NCBI GenBank assembly: GCA_963725215.1
Contig: CAVRXQ010000001.1
Location: 62,001-126,000, forward strand
Length of the DNA: 64,000 nt
Direction of reading: 5' to 3'
Source of the DNA: CAVRXQ01 sp963725215
GTDB lineage: Bacteria > Actinomycetota > Acidimicrobiia > Acidimicrobiales > Bog-793
Shown here: positions 41,530 to 50,910 of the stretch, in pieces
How positions within the stretch are numbered: the stretch's first letter is position 1
How the letters are laid out: every line of letters begins with the position of its first letter
Notes under the pieces: generated by a model
What the model saw: the letters and a program-made list of their open reading frames with translations, nothing else
Database searches by the model: none
What the model was told of the DNA's origin: nothing
Made by a program: the position numbers and the translations under genes

Positions 41530-42364
41530 TCAGCGACGGGCGCCGCGGCCGCGGCGGCGACGGACGATCAGACGGTCGGACGGCTTGTGCTTGCGGCGAG
41601 TGCGCCCTTCGGGTTGGCCCCACGGCGAGACCGGGTGGCGCCCACCGGACGACTTGCCCTCGCCACCACCGAGCGGGTGGTCGACGGGGTTCATGGCGAC
41701 GCCGCGCGTCTGCGGGCGCACGCCACGCCAGCGATTCCGTCCCGCCTTGCCAACGGACAACAGCTCGGCCTCCGAGTTGCCGACGACACCGATCGTCGCC
41801 CGGCAGTCGATCGGGACGCGACGCATCTCCGTCGAGGGAAGCCTCAAGGTCGCGTAAGCGCCTTCTTTTGCCACCAGCTGCACGCTCGACCCGGCGCCGC
41901 GCGAGCTTGCCGCCACCGCCCGGTCGCAGCTCGACGTTGTGGATCGTCGAGCCGACGGGGATGTAACGAAGCTGGAGTGCGTTGCCGGACCTGATTTCCG
42001 CGCCGTGGCCAGACTGCAAGACATCGCCGACCCCGACGCCTTCTGGGGCGATGATGTAGCGCTTTTCGCCGTCCGCGTAGTGCAATAGCGCGATGCGCGC
42101 ATTGCGGTTCGGGTCGTATTCGATCGCCGCTACGCGAGCGGGGATCCCGTCCTTGTCGCGCCAGAAGTCGACGATCCGGTAGCGCCGCTTGTGGCCGCCG
42201 CCTCGGTGGCGGGAGGTCTTGCGCCCGTAGCTGTTGCGCCCGCCGCTCGACGGCAGCGGCTCGGTCAGCGAGCGCTCGGGGCGCGCCTTCGTGATCTCTT
42301 TGAAGTCCGACGAGGACTGGAAGCGGCGCCCTGCGCTTGTCGGCTTGCGCTTTCTCACACCCAT
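41530..42364 (-). CDS. rplB: 50S ribosomal protein L2 (frame broken near 41900)
   Basis: L2 is needed for subunit joining and peptidyl transfer. N-terminal marks RKRKPTSAGRRFQSSSDF, RHRGGGHKRRYRIVDF and GVGVGDVLQSGHGAEI are in one frame up to GGGGKLAR. The other frame continues GAGSSVQLVAKEGAYATLRLPS and ends with GVAMNPVDHPLGGGEGKSSGGRHP (the catalytic-His region) and KPSDRLIVRRRR. Adding back one CG in the CGCGCG run around 41897-41905, or removing one base, restores about 278 residues. It is an essential gene, so an indel error is most likely. Confidence 0.95.
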
Positions 42365-42374
42365 GATGGCGACC

Positions 42375-42665
42375 TCAGCTCTCGAACAACTCGATGCGGT
42401 CGTCGCCGACGAGACGGACGACCGCCCGCTTCGTGTCCGACCGCTTGCCGACCTTGTTGGTGCGCCGGTCGCGCTTTTGCTTTCCCTTGCGAACGAGCGT
42501 GTTCACACTGCGCACGCGCACCGAGAAGTTCTCTTCGACGGCCTCGCGGATCTCGCGCTTCGAGGCGCGCGGATCGACGACGAACACATAGGCACCCTCG
42601 TCCATCAGCGCGTAGGACTTCTCCGAGATGATCGGGCGGATGAGGACCGAGCGCGGACTCGTCAC
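42375..42665 (-). CDS. rplW: 50S ribosomal protein L23
   Basis: L23, 96 residues, docks trigger factor and SRP at the tunnel exit. LIRPIISEKSYALMDEG, VDPRASKREIREAVEENF and VNTLVRKGKQKR identify it. GTG at 42665 overlaps the rplD stop as GTGA. Confidence 0.96.
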   Translation of the reverse strand: MTSPRSVLIRPIISEKSYALMDEGAYVFVVDPRASKREIREAVEENFSVRVRSVNTLVRKGKQKRDRRTNKVGKRSDTKRAVVRLVGDDRIELFES

Positions 42666-43495
42666 GACTCTCCACCCGCTTCGTCCGCGGCCTTTTCCTC
42701 GGCGGGCGCTTCGGCCGCGTCCTTCTTTGCCACGACCTTCTTCGCCGGGCCTTTCTTCGCCGGAGCCTTCTTGGCCGGCGGCTTCGTCGCTCGAGCCGCC
42801 TTCGCGGCGGGAGCCTTCGCGGCGCCACGAGTCGACACCTCTCCCGGGATCGTCGCGTCCGTGAAGACGACGACGTCTGCGCGCAGCACGTCATAGGCGC
42901 TCAGCTGATCGACTGGCAGCGAGTCGACGCCGGGAATGTTCCGGATCGACTTTTCGACGGCCTCGGCATCCCGCTCGACAACGATGAGGACACGTCCAGG
43001 ACAGTCGAGCGCGTCGAGCGCGTCCACGGCTCGGCGCGTCTTCGGCTCCTCGATGCTCCACCGGTCGATTAGTCGGATCCCACCCGAGCGCGCACGGTCG
43101 GACAACGCGCAGCGCAGAGCGTGTTGAACCATCTTGCGCGGTGTGCGCTGCGAATAGCTGCGAGGCTTCGGCCCGAGCGCGACGCCACCGCCTGCGTAGT
43201 GCGGCGCGCGGATTGAACCCTGGCGCGCATTGCCGGTCCCTTTCTGCCGGTACGGCTTCGCACCGCCGCCTCGAACCTCGGCGCGCGTCTTCGTGCTCTG
43301 GGTGCCCCGCCGTCGCGACGCCAGCTGCGCGTTGACGACTTGGTGCAACAACGCGACGTTCTCCGGCACCGAGAAGTACTCCGGGTCGAGGGCGATCGTG
43401 GAGAGTTCTTCGCCGGAGTCGGTCGTGCGCGCGATCACGACGGGCTCCCCGAGTTCGCGGGGCTTTGCGAAGGTCGCGGTCGAAATGTCGGTCAT
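42662..43495 (-). CDS. rplD: 50S ribosomal protein L4 with Ala/Lys-rich tail
   Basis: L4, 277 residues, lines the exit tunnel; in E. coli it represses its own operon. The core (GTQSTKTRAEVRGGGAKPYRQKGTGNARQGS in parts, and LSAYDVLRADVVVFT) ends near residue 215. A tail of about 60 residues follows with AAKAPAAKAARATKPPAKKA-type repeats and a short acidic end (EAPAEEKAADEAGGES). The tail composition parallels that of L22 in the same operon. Its ATG overlaps the rplC stop (ATGA). Confidence 0.97.
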   Translation of the reverse strand: MTDISTATFAKPRELGEPVVIARTTDSGEELSTIALDPEYFSVPENVALLHQVVNAQLASRRRGTQSTKTRAEVRGGGAKPYRQKGTGNARQGSIRAPHYAGGGVALGPKPRSYSQRTPRKMVQHALRCALSDRARSGGIRLIDRWSIEEPKTRRAVDALDALDCPGRVLIVVERDAEAVEKSIRNIPGVDSLPVDQLSAYDVLRADVVVFTDATIPGEVSTRGAAKAPAAKAARATKPPAKKAPAKKGPAKKVVAKKDAAEAPAEEKAADEAGGES

Positions 43496-44136
43496 CGCGC
43501 CTCTGCCCTCACGGCCTTGCGGATCACGACGAGTCCACCGCGGGGACCGGGCACCGCGCCTTTCACGAGGACGATCTCGCGCTCTGGGTCTGCTTCCACG
43601 ACCTCCAAGTTGAGTGTCGTCACCCGTTCCGCACCCATGCGACCGGCCATGCGCGTCCCTTTGAACACCCGGGCAGGCGTCGCACAGGCGCCGATCGATC
43701 CCGGCGCGCGGTGCTTTTTGTGGTTGCCGTGTGACGCGCCCTGGCCGCGGAAGTTATGCCGCTTCATCGTGCCGGCAAAGCCCTTGCCCTTCGAGACCGC
43801 GGTCACGTCGACCTTCTCGCCCGCCGCGAGCACAGAGACGTCCAGCACGTCACCGACCGAATAGCCGTCGGTGTCGTCGACGCGCACCTCGACCAATCGC
43901 CGGCCGGGATCGACCCCAGCACGGGTGAAGTGGCCGGCCTCGGCCTTGTTCAGGGCGGACGCGCGACGGAACCCGTAGGTGAGCTGCAGCGCGGAGTAGC
44001 CCTCGCGCTGGGGCGTCTTCACCTGGACGACGCGAAAGGGCGCGACTTTGACCACGGTCACGGGGACCGCCCGGTTCTCGGCGTCGAAGATCTGGGTCAT
44101 GCCGATCTTCTCGCCGATGACCGCACTCATCGTCAT
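43492..44136 (-). CDS. rplC: 50S ribosomal protein L3
   Basis: L3, 214 residues, is an assembly initiator near the peptidyl transferase centre. IGEKIGMTQIFDAENRAVPVTVV, SKGKGFAGTMKRHNF and GSIGACATPARVFKGTRMAGRMG (segments) are standard. ATG 44136 has GAGG upstream; 44130 is an alternative. It is preceded by a 234-base gap with a promoter-like site, so it may head its own transcript. Confidence 0.97.
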   Translation of the reverse strand: MTMSAVIGEKIGMTQIFDAENRAVPVTVVKVAPFRVVQVKTPQREGYSALQLTYGFRRASALNKAEAGHFTRAGVDPGRRLVEVRVDDTDGYSVGDVLDVSVLAAGEKVDVTAVSKGKGFAGTMKRHNFRGQGASHGNHKKHRAPGSIGACATPARVFKGTRMAGRMGAERVTTLNLEVVEADPEREIVLVKGAVPGPRGGLVVIRKAVRAEAR

Positions 44137-44347
44137 CGTCGTGCCTCGTTCCTTCGTCGTCTTCGGTTGCCCGCGCGACGAGCCGGGCGAAACCGGCCAG
44201 GGCGAGACCCGCCCTTATTCACGCGGACGCTCCGCCCGGCGTTGCCGAGCGGAGCGGGATTGGCTTGTGCCGAGTGGTCCCCCGGCAAAGCAGGGCACGC
44301 TCGGACGTCGACTTTGCGCCGCCGGGCGCCGCTCCGGCGACAGCGCC

Positions 44348-44375
44348 ACTATAACACTGGGTCTTTTTCTTTAAA
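44348..44375 (-). promoter_or_regulatory. Candidate promoter between rpsJ and rplC
   Basis: On the minus strand TTTAAA (44370-44375) and TATAGT (44348-44353) stand 16 bases apart, a plausible -35/-10 pair in a 234-base gap that is AT-richer than its surroundings. It would start a transcript about 200 bases before rplC, leaving a long leader. The -35 match is moderate. Confidence 0.45.
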
Positions 44376-44685
44376 CCTGCTGGATCTTGATCTCGATGTC
44401 GACGCCCGCGGGCAGGTCGAGACGCTGCAGCGAGTCGACCGTCTTCGGACTGTGCTCGACGATGTCGACGAGGCGCTTGTGGATCCGCATCTCGAAGTGC
44501 TCGCGACTGTCCTTGTATTTGTGTGGCGAGCGGATCACCGTGTAGCGGTGGCGCTCGGTCGGAAGCGGAACGGGTCCGCGGACTTTCGCCTGCGTGCGCA
44601 GCACCGTCTCGACGATCTTCTTCGTCGACTGGTCGACGACCTCGTGGTCGTAAGCCTTCAGGCGGATGCGGATCCGCTGCGCCAC
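44371..44685 (-). CDS. rpsJ: 30S ribosomal protein S10
   Basis: S10, 104 residues, also known as NusE in antitermination. IRIRLKAYDHEVVDQSTKKIVETV, GPVPLPTERHRYTVIRSPH and the C-terminal LPAGVDIEIKIQ are present. It starts 16 bases after tuf and so belongs to the tuf transcript, while the rest of the S10 cluster is separated by a 234-base gap. Confidence 0.98.
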   Translation of the reverse strand: MAQRIRIRLKAYDHEVVDQSTKKIVETVLRTQAKVRGPVPLPTERHRYTVIRSPHKYKDSREHFEMRIHKRLVDIVEHSPKTVDSLQRLDLPAGVDIEIKIQQV

Positions 44686-44701
44686 CTCGGAGATCCCTTG
44701 A

Positions 44702-45889
<1,188 letters not shown>

Positions 45890-45977
45890 TGGTGCTGACA
45901 GCTCCGTCTGTCCTGGGCAGTGCCCCTTAGCCCTGCCGCGTTGTTGATTTCATCGATCTTTCGGGCACCCGCCACCT

Positions 45978-46006
45978 CGGGTCGCGCCGCCAGGCGGCGC
46001 TACCCG
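45978..46006 (-). promoter_or_regulatory. Strong inverted repeat between fusA and tuf
   Basis: CGGGT-c-GCGCCGCC-a-GGCGGCGC-t-ACCCG forms a near-perfect 14-bp stem with one mismatch and almost no loop. No T-run follows in either direction, so it is not a clear intrinsic terminator. It sits 35 bases after the fusA stop and about 90 bases before tuf. It may stabilise the upstream mRNA or tune transcription into tuf. Confidence 0.5.
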
Positions 46007-46040
46007 TCGGAAATAGCGGGCACTTGTCTCGGTGCTGGCC

Positions 46041-48137
46041 CTACTCTCCCGTCGCCCGGGCGACGATCTCCCGGGCTATCGACTCGGGAACCTCCTGGTA
46101 GGAGTGGAACTGCATCGAGAACGTGGCGCGTCCTTGGGTGCGAGAACGCAGGTCGGTAGCGTAGCCGAACATCTCGGCGAGGGGAACCTGGGAACGGACC
46201 ACTTGGCTCGAGCCGCGGCTCTCCATCCCCTCGACACGGCCGCGCCGTGACGACAGGTCGCCGATCACGTCGCCCAAGAACTCCTCGGGCGTGACGACCT
46301 CGACGAACATCATCGGCTCGAGCAACACCGGGTGCGCGAGCCGCGCCGCCTTTTTCCAGGCCAGCGAGCCGGCGATCTTGAAGGCCATCTCCGACGAGTC
46401 AACGTCGTGGTACGAGCCGTAGGTGAGCACGACCCGTTGATCGACCGCCGGGAAGCCGGCGAGCACGCCGGACTCCATCGCCTCGCGGATTCCGTGGTCG
46501 ATTGCCGGGATGTACTCCTTCGGGATCACTCCCCCAGTGATCTTGTCGACGAATTCGTAGCCCCCACCAGGACCGGTCGGCTCCAAGTCGATGACTACGT
46601 GGCCGTACTGGCCGCGACCGCCGGTCTGGCGGATGTAGCGCTCTTCGACCTTGTTGACCGTGTCGCGGATCGTCTCGCGGTACGCAACCTGCGGCTTTCC
46701 GACGTGCGCGTCGACTTTGAACTCACGCAGCATCCGGTCGACGAGCACTTCCAAGTGGAGCTCGCCCATCCCGGAGATCACCGTCTGGCCCGTCTCCTCA
46801 TCGGTGCGGACCCGGAACGTCGGGTCCTCTTCGGACAGCGCAAACAGCGCCCTCCCCAATTTGTCCTGGTCGGCCTTCGACTTCGGCTCCACTGCGACGT
46901 GGATCACGGGCTCGGGGAACGTGAGCGACTCGAGCACGATCGGGTGTGTGGGGTCGCACAGCGTGTCGCCCGTTGTCGTCGTCTTCAGCCCGACGACGGC
47001 GACGATGTCGCCGGCGAAGATCGCGTCCTTGTCTTCGCGGTGATTGGCGTGCATCTCCAAAATGCGGCCGACGCGCTCACGCTTGTCCTTCGTCGAATTG
47101 AGGATCGTCGAACCCTTGTCGAGACTTCCCGAGTAGACGCGCAGGTACGTGAGCTTGCCGACGAACGGGTCGGTCTGGATTTTGAAGGCGAGCGCCGAGA
47201 ACGGCTCGCTGTCCGACGCCTTGCGCTCGATGATCTCCTCGCCGCGGATCGAATGACCGATCGTGGGCGGGAGGTCCACCGGGCTCGGCAGGTAGTCGAC
47301 GACCGCGTCGAGTAGTGGTTGGACTCCCTTGTTCTTGAACGCCGACCCGCACAGCACAGGCACGAGGTGCCCCGAGATCGTTCCTTCGCGAAGGGCGCGC
47401 CGGAGGTCGTCCTCGGTGATCTCTTGTTCAGAGACGTACTTCTCCATCACCGTGTCGTCGTAGTGCGACGTCAAATCGACGAGGTCGTGCCGGGCCTCTT
47501 CTGCCGCCGCGAGCAACCCGGCGGGGATCTCTTCTTCGGACCACTTATCGCCGATGCCTTCCTCCTCCCAGACGAGGGCATTCATCGCGATCACGTCGAC
47601 GACGCCCCGATAGTTCGCCTCGACGCCGAGCGGAAGCTGGGTGACGGCGGGGATCGCGTCAAGCCGGTCGCGGATCATCTCCACGGTGCGGGGGAAATTC
47701 GCGCCCGTGCGGTCCATCTTGTTCACAAAGCAGATACGGGGGACGTTGTACTTGTCCGCCTGGCGCCAGACGGTCTCGGTCTGTGGCTCGACGCCGGCGA
47801 CGGCATCGAAGATCGCCACCGCCCCGTCGAGGACGCGAAGGGAGCGCTCGACTTCGACGGTGAAGTCGACGTGTCCCGGGGTGTCGATGATGTTGATCGA
47901 GCAGTCCCGCCAGGCAGCCGTCGTGGCGGCAGAAGTGATGGTGATGCCGCGCTCTTGCTCTTGGACCATCCAGTCCATCGTCGCCGCGCCTTCGTGGACC
48001 TCGCCGATCTTGTAGTTGCGACCCGTGTAGTAGAGGATCCGCTCCGTCGTCGTGGTTTTTCCCGCGTCGATGTGCGCCATGATCCCGATGTTGCGGATCT
48101 TGGCGAGCGGGGTCGTACGACTCTGGGGGTTTGCCAT
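46041..48137 (-). CDS. fusA: Elongation factor G
   Basis: EF-G, 698 residues, drives translocation. The G1 box is AHIDAGKTTTTERIL; DTPGHVDF (G3) and NKMDRTGA (G4) follow, then domain IV RETIRDTVNKVEERYIRQTGGRGQYGHV (segments) and the C-terminal FGYATDLRSRTQGRATFSMQF. Full length with no internal anomalies. It follows rpsG by 93 bases in the str operon. Confidence 0.98.
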   Translation of the reverse strand: MANPQSRTTPLAKIRNIGIMAHIDAGKTTTTERILYYTGRNYKIGEVHEGAATMDWMVQEQERGITITSAATTAAWRDCSINIIDTPGHVDFTVEVERSLRVLDGAVAIFDAVAGVEPQTETVWRQADKYNVPRICFVNKMDRTGANFPRTVEMIRDRLDAIPAVTQLPLGVEANYRGVVDVIAMNALVWEEEGIGDKWSEEEIPAGLLAAAEEARHDLVDLTSHYDDTVMEKYVSEQEITEDDLRRALREGTISGHLVPVLCGSAFKNKGVQPLLDAVVDYLPSPVDLPPTIGHSIRGEEIIERKASDSEPFSALAFKIQTDPFVGKLTYLRVYSGSLDKGSTILNSTKDKRERVGRILEMHANHREDKDAIFAGDIVAVVGLKTTTTGDTLCDPTHPIVLESLTFPEPVIHVAVEPKSKADQDKLGRALFALSEEDPTFRVRTDEETGQTVISGMGELHLEVLVDRMLREFKVDAHVGKPQVAYRETIRDTVNKVEERYIRQTGGRGQYGHVVIDLEPTGPGGGYEFVDKITGGVIPKEYIPAIDHGIREAMESGVLAGFPAVDQRVVLTYGSYHDVDSSEMAFKIAGSLAWKKAARLAHPVLLEPMMFVEVVTPEEFLGDVIGDLSSRRGRVEGMESRGSSQVVRSQVPLAEMFGYATDLRSRTQGRATFSMQFHSYQEVPESIAREIVARATGE

Positions 48138-48170
48138 GGTGATTTCCTGGATCGTGTTGCGCGGGCGGTA

Positions 48171-48176
48171 TATATA
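48171..48176 (-). promoter_or_regulatory. Possible -10 box before fusA
   Basis: A TATATATA run stands out in the GC-rich 93-base rpsG-fusA gap and lies about 35 bases upstream of the fusA ATG. No good -35 hexamer is found at 16-18 bases. It could support an internal promoter for fusA. Confidence 0.3.
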
Positions 48177-48230
48177 GCGTACGGGCGAAATCGGGGTCGC
48201 GGTGCGATGCCGACCGCTGAATCAGGTCGG

Positions 48231-48701
48231 CTACCAGCGGTAGTGCGCGAACGCCTTGTTCGACTCGGCCATCTTGTGGACGTCTTCTCGCCGCTTAACC
48301 GCGGCGCCAAGCCCGTTCGCCGCGTCGAGGATCTCGTTCGCCAGACGCAGAGCCATCGTGCGCTCGCGGCGCTCCTTCGCGTAGTTGACGACCCAGCGGA
48401 TCGACAGCGTCGTCGCCCGCTTCGGTCGCAGTTCGACCGGAACCTGGTACGTCGTCCCGCCGACCCGCCGGGAGCGCACTTCGAGCTCCGGACGGGCGTT
48501 GTCGAGGGCGCGCTTCAACGTCGCGAGCGCATCGCCGCCGGTGCGTTCGGCAACGACCGTCAGCGCGTCGTAGACGATCCGTTCGGCGAGGCTGCGCTTG
48601 CCGCGCGAGAGCACCTTGTTGATGAGCTGCGTGACGAGGACGGACCGGTACACCGGGTCGGGCTGCAGATCACGTCGTGGGGCGGGTCCGCTGCGGGGCA
48701 T
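48231..48701 (-). CDS. rpsG: 30S ribosomal protein S7
   Basis: S7, 156 residues, nucleates the 30S head and represses the str operon in E. coli. YRSVLVTQLINKVLSRGKRSLAE, VRSRRVGGTTYQVPVEL and the C-terminal MAESNKAFAHYRW are standard. It overlaps rpsL by one base. Confidence 0.98.
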   Translation of the reverse strand: MPRSGPAPRRDLQPDPVYRSVLVTQLINKVLSRGKRSLAERIVYDALTVVAERTGGDALATLKRALDNARPELEVRSRRVGGTTYQVPVELRPKRATTLSIRWVVNYAKERRERTMALRLANEILDAANGLGAAVKRREDVHKMAESNKAFAHYRW

Positions 48702-49072
48702 CAGGCGCTCTTCTTCGCGCCGTAGCGGCTGCGGGCCTGGGCGCGGTCGCGCACGCCGACGGTGTCGAGCGCGCCACGGACGATCTTGTAGCGGACACCC
48801 GGGAGGTCCTTTACCCGGCCGCCGCGGACGAGGACGATCGAGTGCTCCTGCAGGTTGTGGCCGACGCCCGGGATATACGCGGTGACTTCGACGCCGCTCG
48901 TCAGGCGGACCCGGGCCACCTTTCTCAACGCGGAGTTCGGCTTTTTCGGGGTCGTCGTGTAGACGCGCGTGCAGACCCCCCGCCTCTGCGGGGCACCTTT
49001 CAGTGCAGGTGTCTTCGTCTTCGACCGCTTCGACTCGCGACCGGCGCGGACGAGCTGGGCGATTGTGGGCAC
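48701..49072 (-). CDS. rpsL: 30S ribosomal protein S12
   Basis: S12, 123 residues, guards decoding accuracy and is the site of streptomycin-resistance mutations. PTIAQLVRAGRESKRSKTKTPAL (in parts), CTRVYTTTPKKPNSALRKVARV and GGRVKDLPGVRYK are present; both resistance-site lysines are in the wild-type state. GTG at 49072 has GGAAGGAA upstream. It is the first gene of the str operon. Confidence 0.98.
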   Translation of the reverse strand: MPTIAQLVRAGRESKRSKTKTPALKGAPQRRGVCTRVYTTTPKKPNSALRKVARVRLTSGVEVTAYIPGVGHNLQEHSIVLVRGGRVKDLPGVRYKIVRGALDTVGVRDRAQARSRYGAKKSA

Positions 49073-49190
49073 GCGTTTCCTTCCGAAAGACCGCGGGGTC
49101 ACCCGCGAGCGAGCGCCAGCGGGCACGCCAAGTTTAGGGGAATCGCCAGGTCCCCGCCACCGGGCCGGGCCCACAGCGCGGGGAATTCCC

Positions 49191-49220
49191 TTTAACGCGT
49201 CCGGATGGGATCGCTAGATT
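49191..49220 (+). promoter_or_regulatory. Candidate promoter of the two-gene membrane operon
   Basis: TTTAAC (49191-49196) and TAGATT (49215-49220) are 18 bases apart, 31 bases before the ATG at 49251. The site lies in the divergent gap with rpsL. The match is moderate in both boxes. Confidence 0.4.
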
Positions 49221-49250
49221 GCGGGCGGCACGCGAGATGTGGGGGGAACG

Positions 49251-49868
49251 ATGGCCGAAGCCTTGGTCGACGTCGGGGTAGCGCCGGAGCGCCTGGCGCC
49301 TGAAGCCCCGGCGCGAGCGGATATCCAGATCGTGCCGGTGCGCGCGATCCCGCTCGTCGCAGTCGTTATCGGCGGGTTGATCGCCGCCATCGTGAGCAAC
49401 CGGCTCTGGGCGCTCGATTTCTTCCACATCGTGGGCGGAGGGCTCTGGACGGGCATCGATTTGTTCCTCGGCTTCATCATCGGTCCGACGCTCGGAAGGC
49501 TCTCGATTCGGGCTCGGGTCGAGTTCTCGAAGCGGTTCATGCCGAAGATGGTCCTGTTGATGCCGACGCTTGTGATCGCGACGTTGGCCTCGGGCTGGCA
49601 GCTCGCCCGGCACGAGGGCACGATCCTCAGCACCTACTCGCACCACGGATGGATCATCGCCTCGATGATCGTCGTCGGGGTGATGGCGGTCATCGCCATC
49701 GGCATCCTCGAGCCGGCGAACCTCGGCGTGCTCTTCGAGCTGCGCAAGCCGAACCCAGACGGACAGTTGATCGGTCGGCTCATGAAGCGATTCATCTACA
49801 CGGCCGGGATAACCGGAGCAATGCAGGTCGCGACGTTGATCATCATGACGAGGATCGCGACGGCATGA
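49251..49868 (+). CDS. Five-span integral membrane protein, unknown function
   Basis: This 205-residue protein has about five membrane spans. The conserved-looking segment DFFHIVGGGLWTGIDLFLGF has a His and a glycine-rich turn inside a span, similar in style to CopD/DUF2269-like membrane proteins in which such His residues may bind haem or copper. The first 30 residues are soluble and Ala/Pro-rich. The ATG at 49251 follows GGGGGGA. The stop overlaps the next gene as ATGA, so the two form an operon. I cannot assign a function. Confidence 0.8.
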   Translation: MAEALVDVGVAPERLAPEAPARADIQIVPVRAIPLVAVVIGGLIAAIVSNRLWALDFFHIVGGGLWTGIDLFLGFIIGPTLGRLSIRARVEFSKRFMPKMVLLMPTLVIATLASGWQLARHEGTILSTYSHHGWIIASMIVVGVMAVIAIGILEPANLGVLFELRKPNPDGQLIGRLMKRFIYTAGITGAMQVATLIIMTRIATA

Positions 49869-50308
49869 CGACGCACACGGCCCTCGACGGCGCAACCGGA
49901 GAACAGGGAGCGGTCGCCCGCAAGCTCCCGCCCGTCGCCGAGATCGCCGTCGCGTCGATGGCGATGATCGTCGCGGGCGGGATCTATATCGCCGCGCACA
50001 TCCCTCGGCACGCTCCCATCGGACTGCCGCTCGGCCTCCTCATCGCCGCGGGCGCGCTGCTCGTCTTCGACGTGTTCACTGTTTCCCGCCTTAGATCCTT
50101 CGCCTGGGACTCGTTTTTCTTGGTCGGCCGGTGGGCAGCGCTCGCCTACGCGCTCATTGGCGGCATGCTCGAGTTCATCTTCGTCTTCGATCACACCCGC
50201 GGCTCGACGCTCGCGCTCGTCACGTTGTCGTTGTTCGTCTTCTCAGCGGATGTCGCTTTGCTACTCGCCTTCTCAGTCGCCCGCTACCAGAGCCCCTCGA
50301 AGACCTGA
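49865..50308 (+). CDS. Four-span membrane protein, partner of the preceding gene
   Basis: This 147-residue protein has four predicted spans. It contains AAHIPRHAPIGLPLG after the first span and FIFVFDHTRGSTLALV after the third; His and Asp residues near membrane borders could be functional. The ATGA overlap with the upstream gene indicates a coupled pair, probably subunits of one membrane complex. No family recognised. Confidence 0.75.
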   Translation: MTTHTALDGATGEQGAVARKLPPVAEIAVASMAMIVAGGIYIAAHIPRHAPIGLPLGLLIAAGALLVFDVFTVSRLRSFAWDSFFLVGRWAALAYALIGGMLEFIFVFDHTRGSTLALVTLSLFVFSADVALLLAFSVARYQSPSKT

Positions 50309-50382
50309 CAAGACGGCGCCGTCCGGGCGACGCTGTGCGATGGCGAGCACACCCGGCATGCGATCGGCGCGTTGCTCGGAGT

Positions 50383-50880
50383 TCAGCCGCTCATAGCGGC
50401 CGCGATCTCCTCCGCCACCTCGCGTAGCTCGTCGTCCGACACGTTCGGCAAGACGTCTTCCCAGATCGGGAGCATCATTCCGCGGGCATCGAGCATCCCC
50501 AAAGGACGCGGAAGGAACCACACGTGGAAGTGCGCGCCACCATCTCCCCATCGGTAGAGGTGGACGCGTGCGACGTCGCCGAGGGTGAGGATGGCGCGCT
50601 CGACATTCGCCGCCACCTTCCCGAAGTCCTCGGCGAGAGCATTTGGCATGTCGGAGAACGAATCGACGTGGACCCGACTGGCGAGCCAAACCGCTCCCGG
50701 GAGGCTTCCGCCGACAGGGGGATGCAACGTCCAGTTCTCGTCGGACCAGACGGATCTCGTCGTCTCTCCAGAACAAATGCGACATGGCTCGCCATCTGGC
50801 TCCCCACGCCGGGGCGGTTCGGGGATCACCCGATCTGCGGGAGCTTTCACGACGAGAGGTTCTTCGTACGGCAACGTCAT
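50383..50880 (-). CDS. HIT-like protein with an atypical HxHxW triad
   Basis: This 165-residue protein has a HIT-domain layout: N-terminal CRICSGET, a middle HVDSFSDMP, and the catalytic region GAHFHVWFLPRP. Standard HIT hydrolases have H-x-H-x-H; here the last His is replaced by Trp (HFHVW), though the central nucleophilic His is kept. It may hydrolyse or transfer nucleotides, or only bind them. A lone CxxC could bind zinc with other residues. It sits downstream of the methyltransferase gene by 30 bases on the same strand. Confidence 0.72.
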   Translation of the reverse strand: MTLPYEEPLVVKAPADRVIPEPPRRGEPDGEPCRICSGETTRSVWSDENWTLHPPVGGSLPGAVWLASRVHVDSFSDMPNALAEDFGKVAANVERAILTLGDVARVHLYRWGDGGAHFHVWFLPRPLGMLDARGMMLPIWEDVLPNVSDDELREVAEEIAAAMSG

Positions 50881-50910
50881 CGGTAGTTCTCCTTTCTGTC
50901 CTCGCGGGTT

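Noticed and set aside
46332..47315. Plus-strand open frame opposite fusA
   Set aside because: Antisense of EF-G with Arg/Asp/Val-biased composition.
50312..50323. Perfect palindrome GACGGCGCCGTC
   Set aside because: Twelve bases with no loop and no T-run, in GC-rich DNA; not enough to call a terminator or operator.
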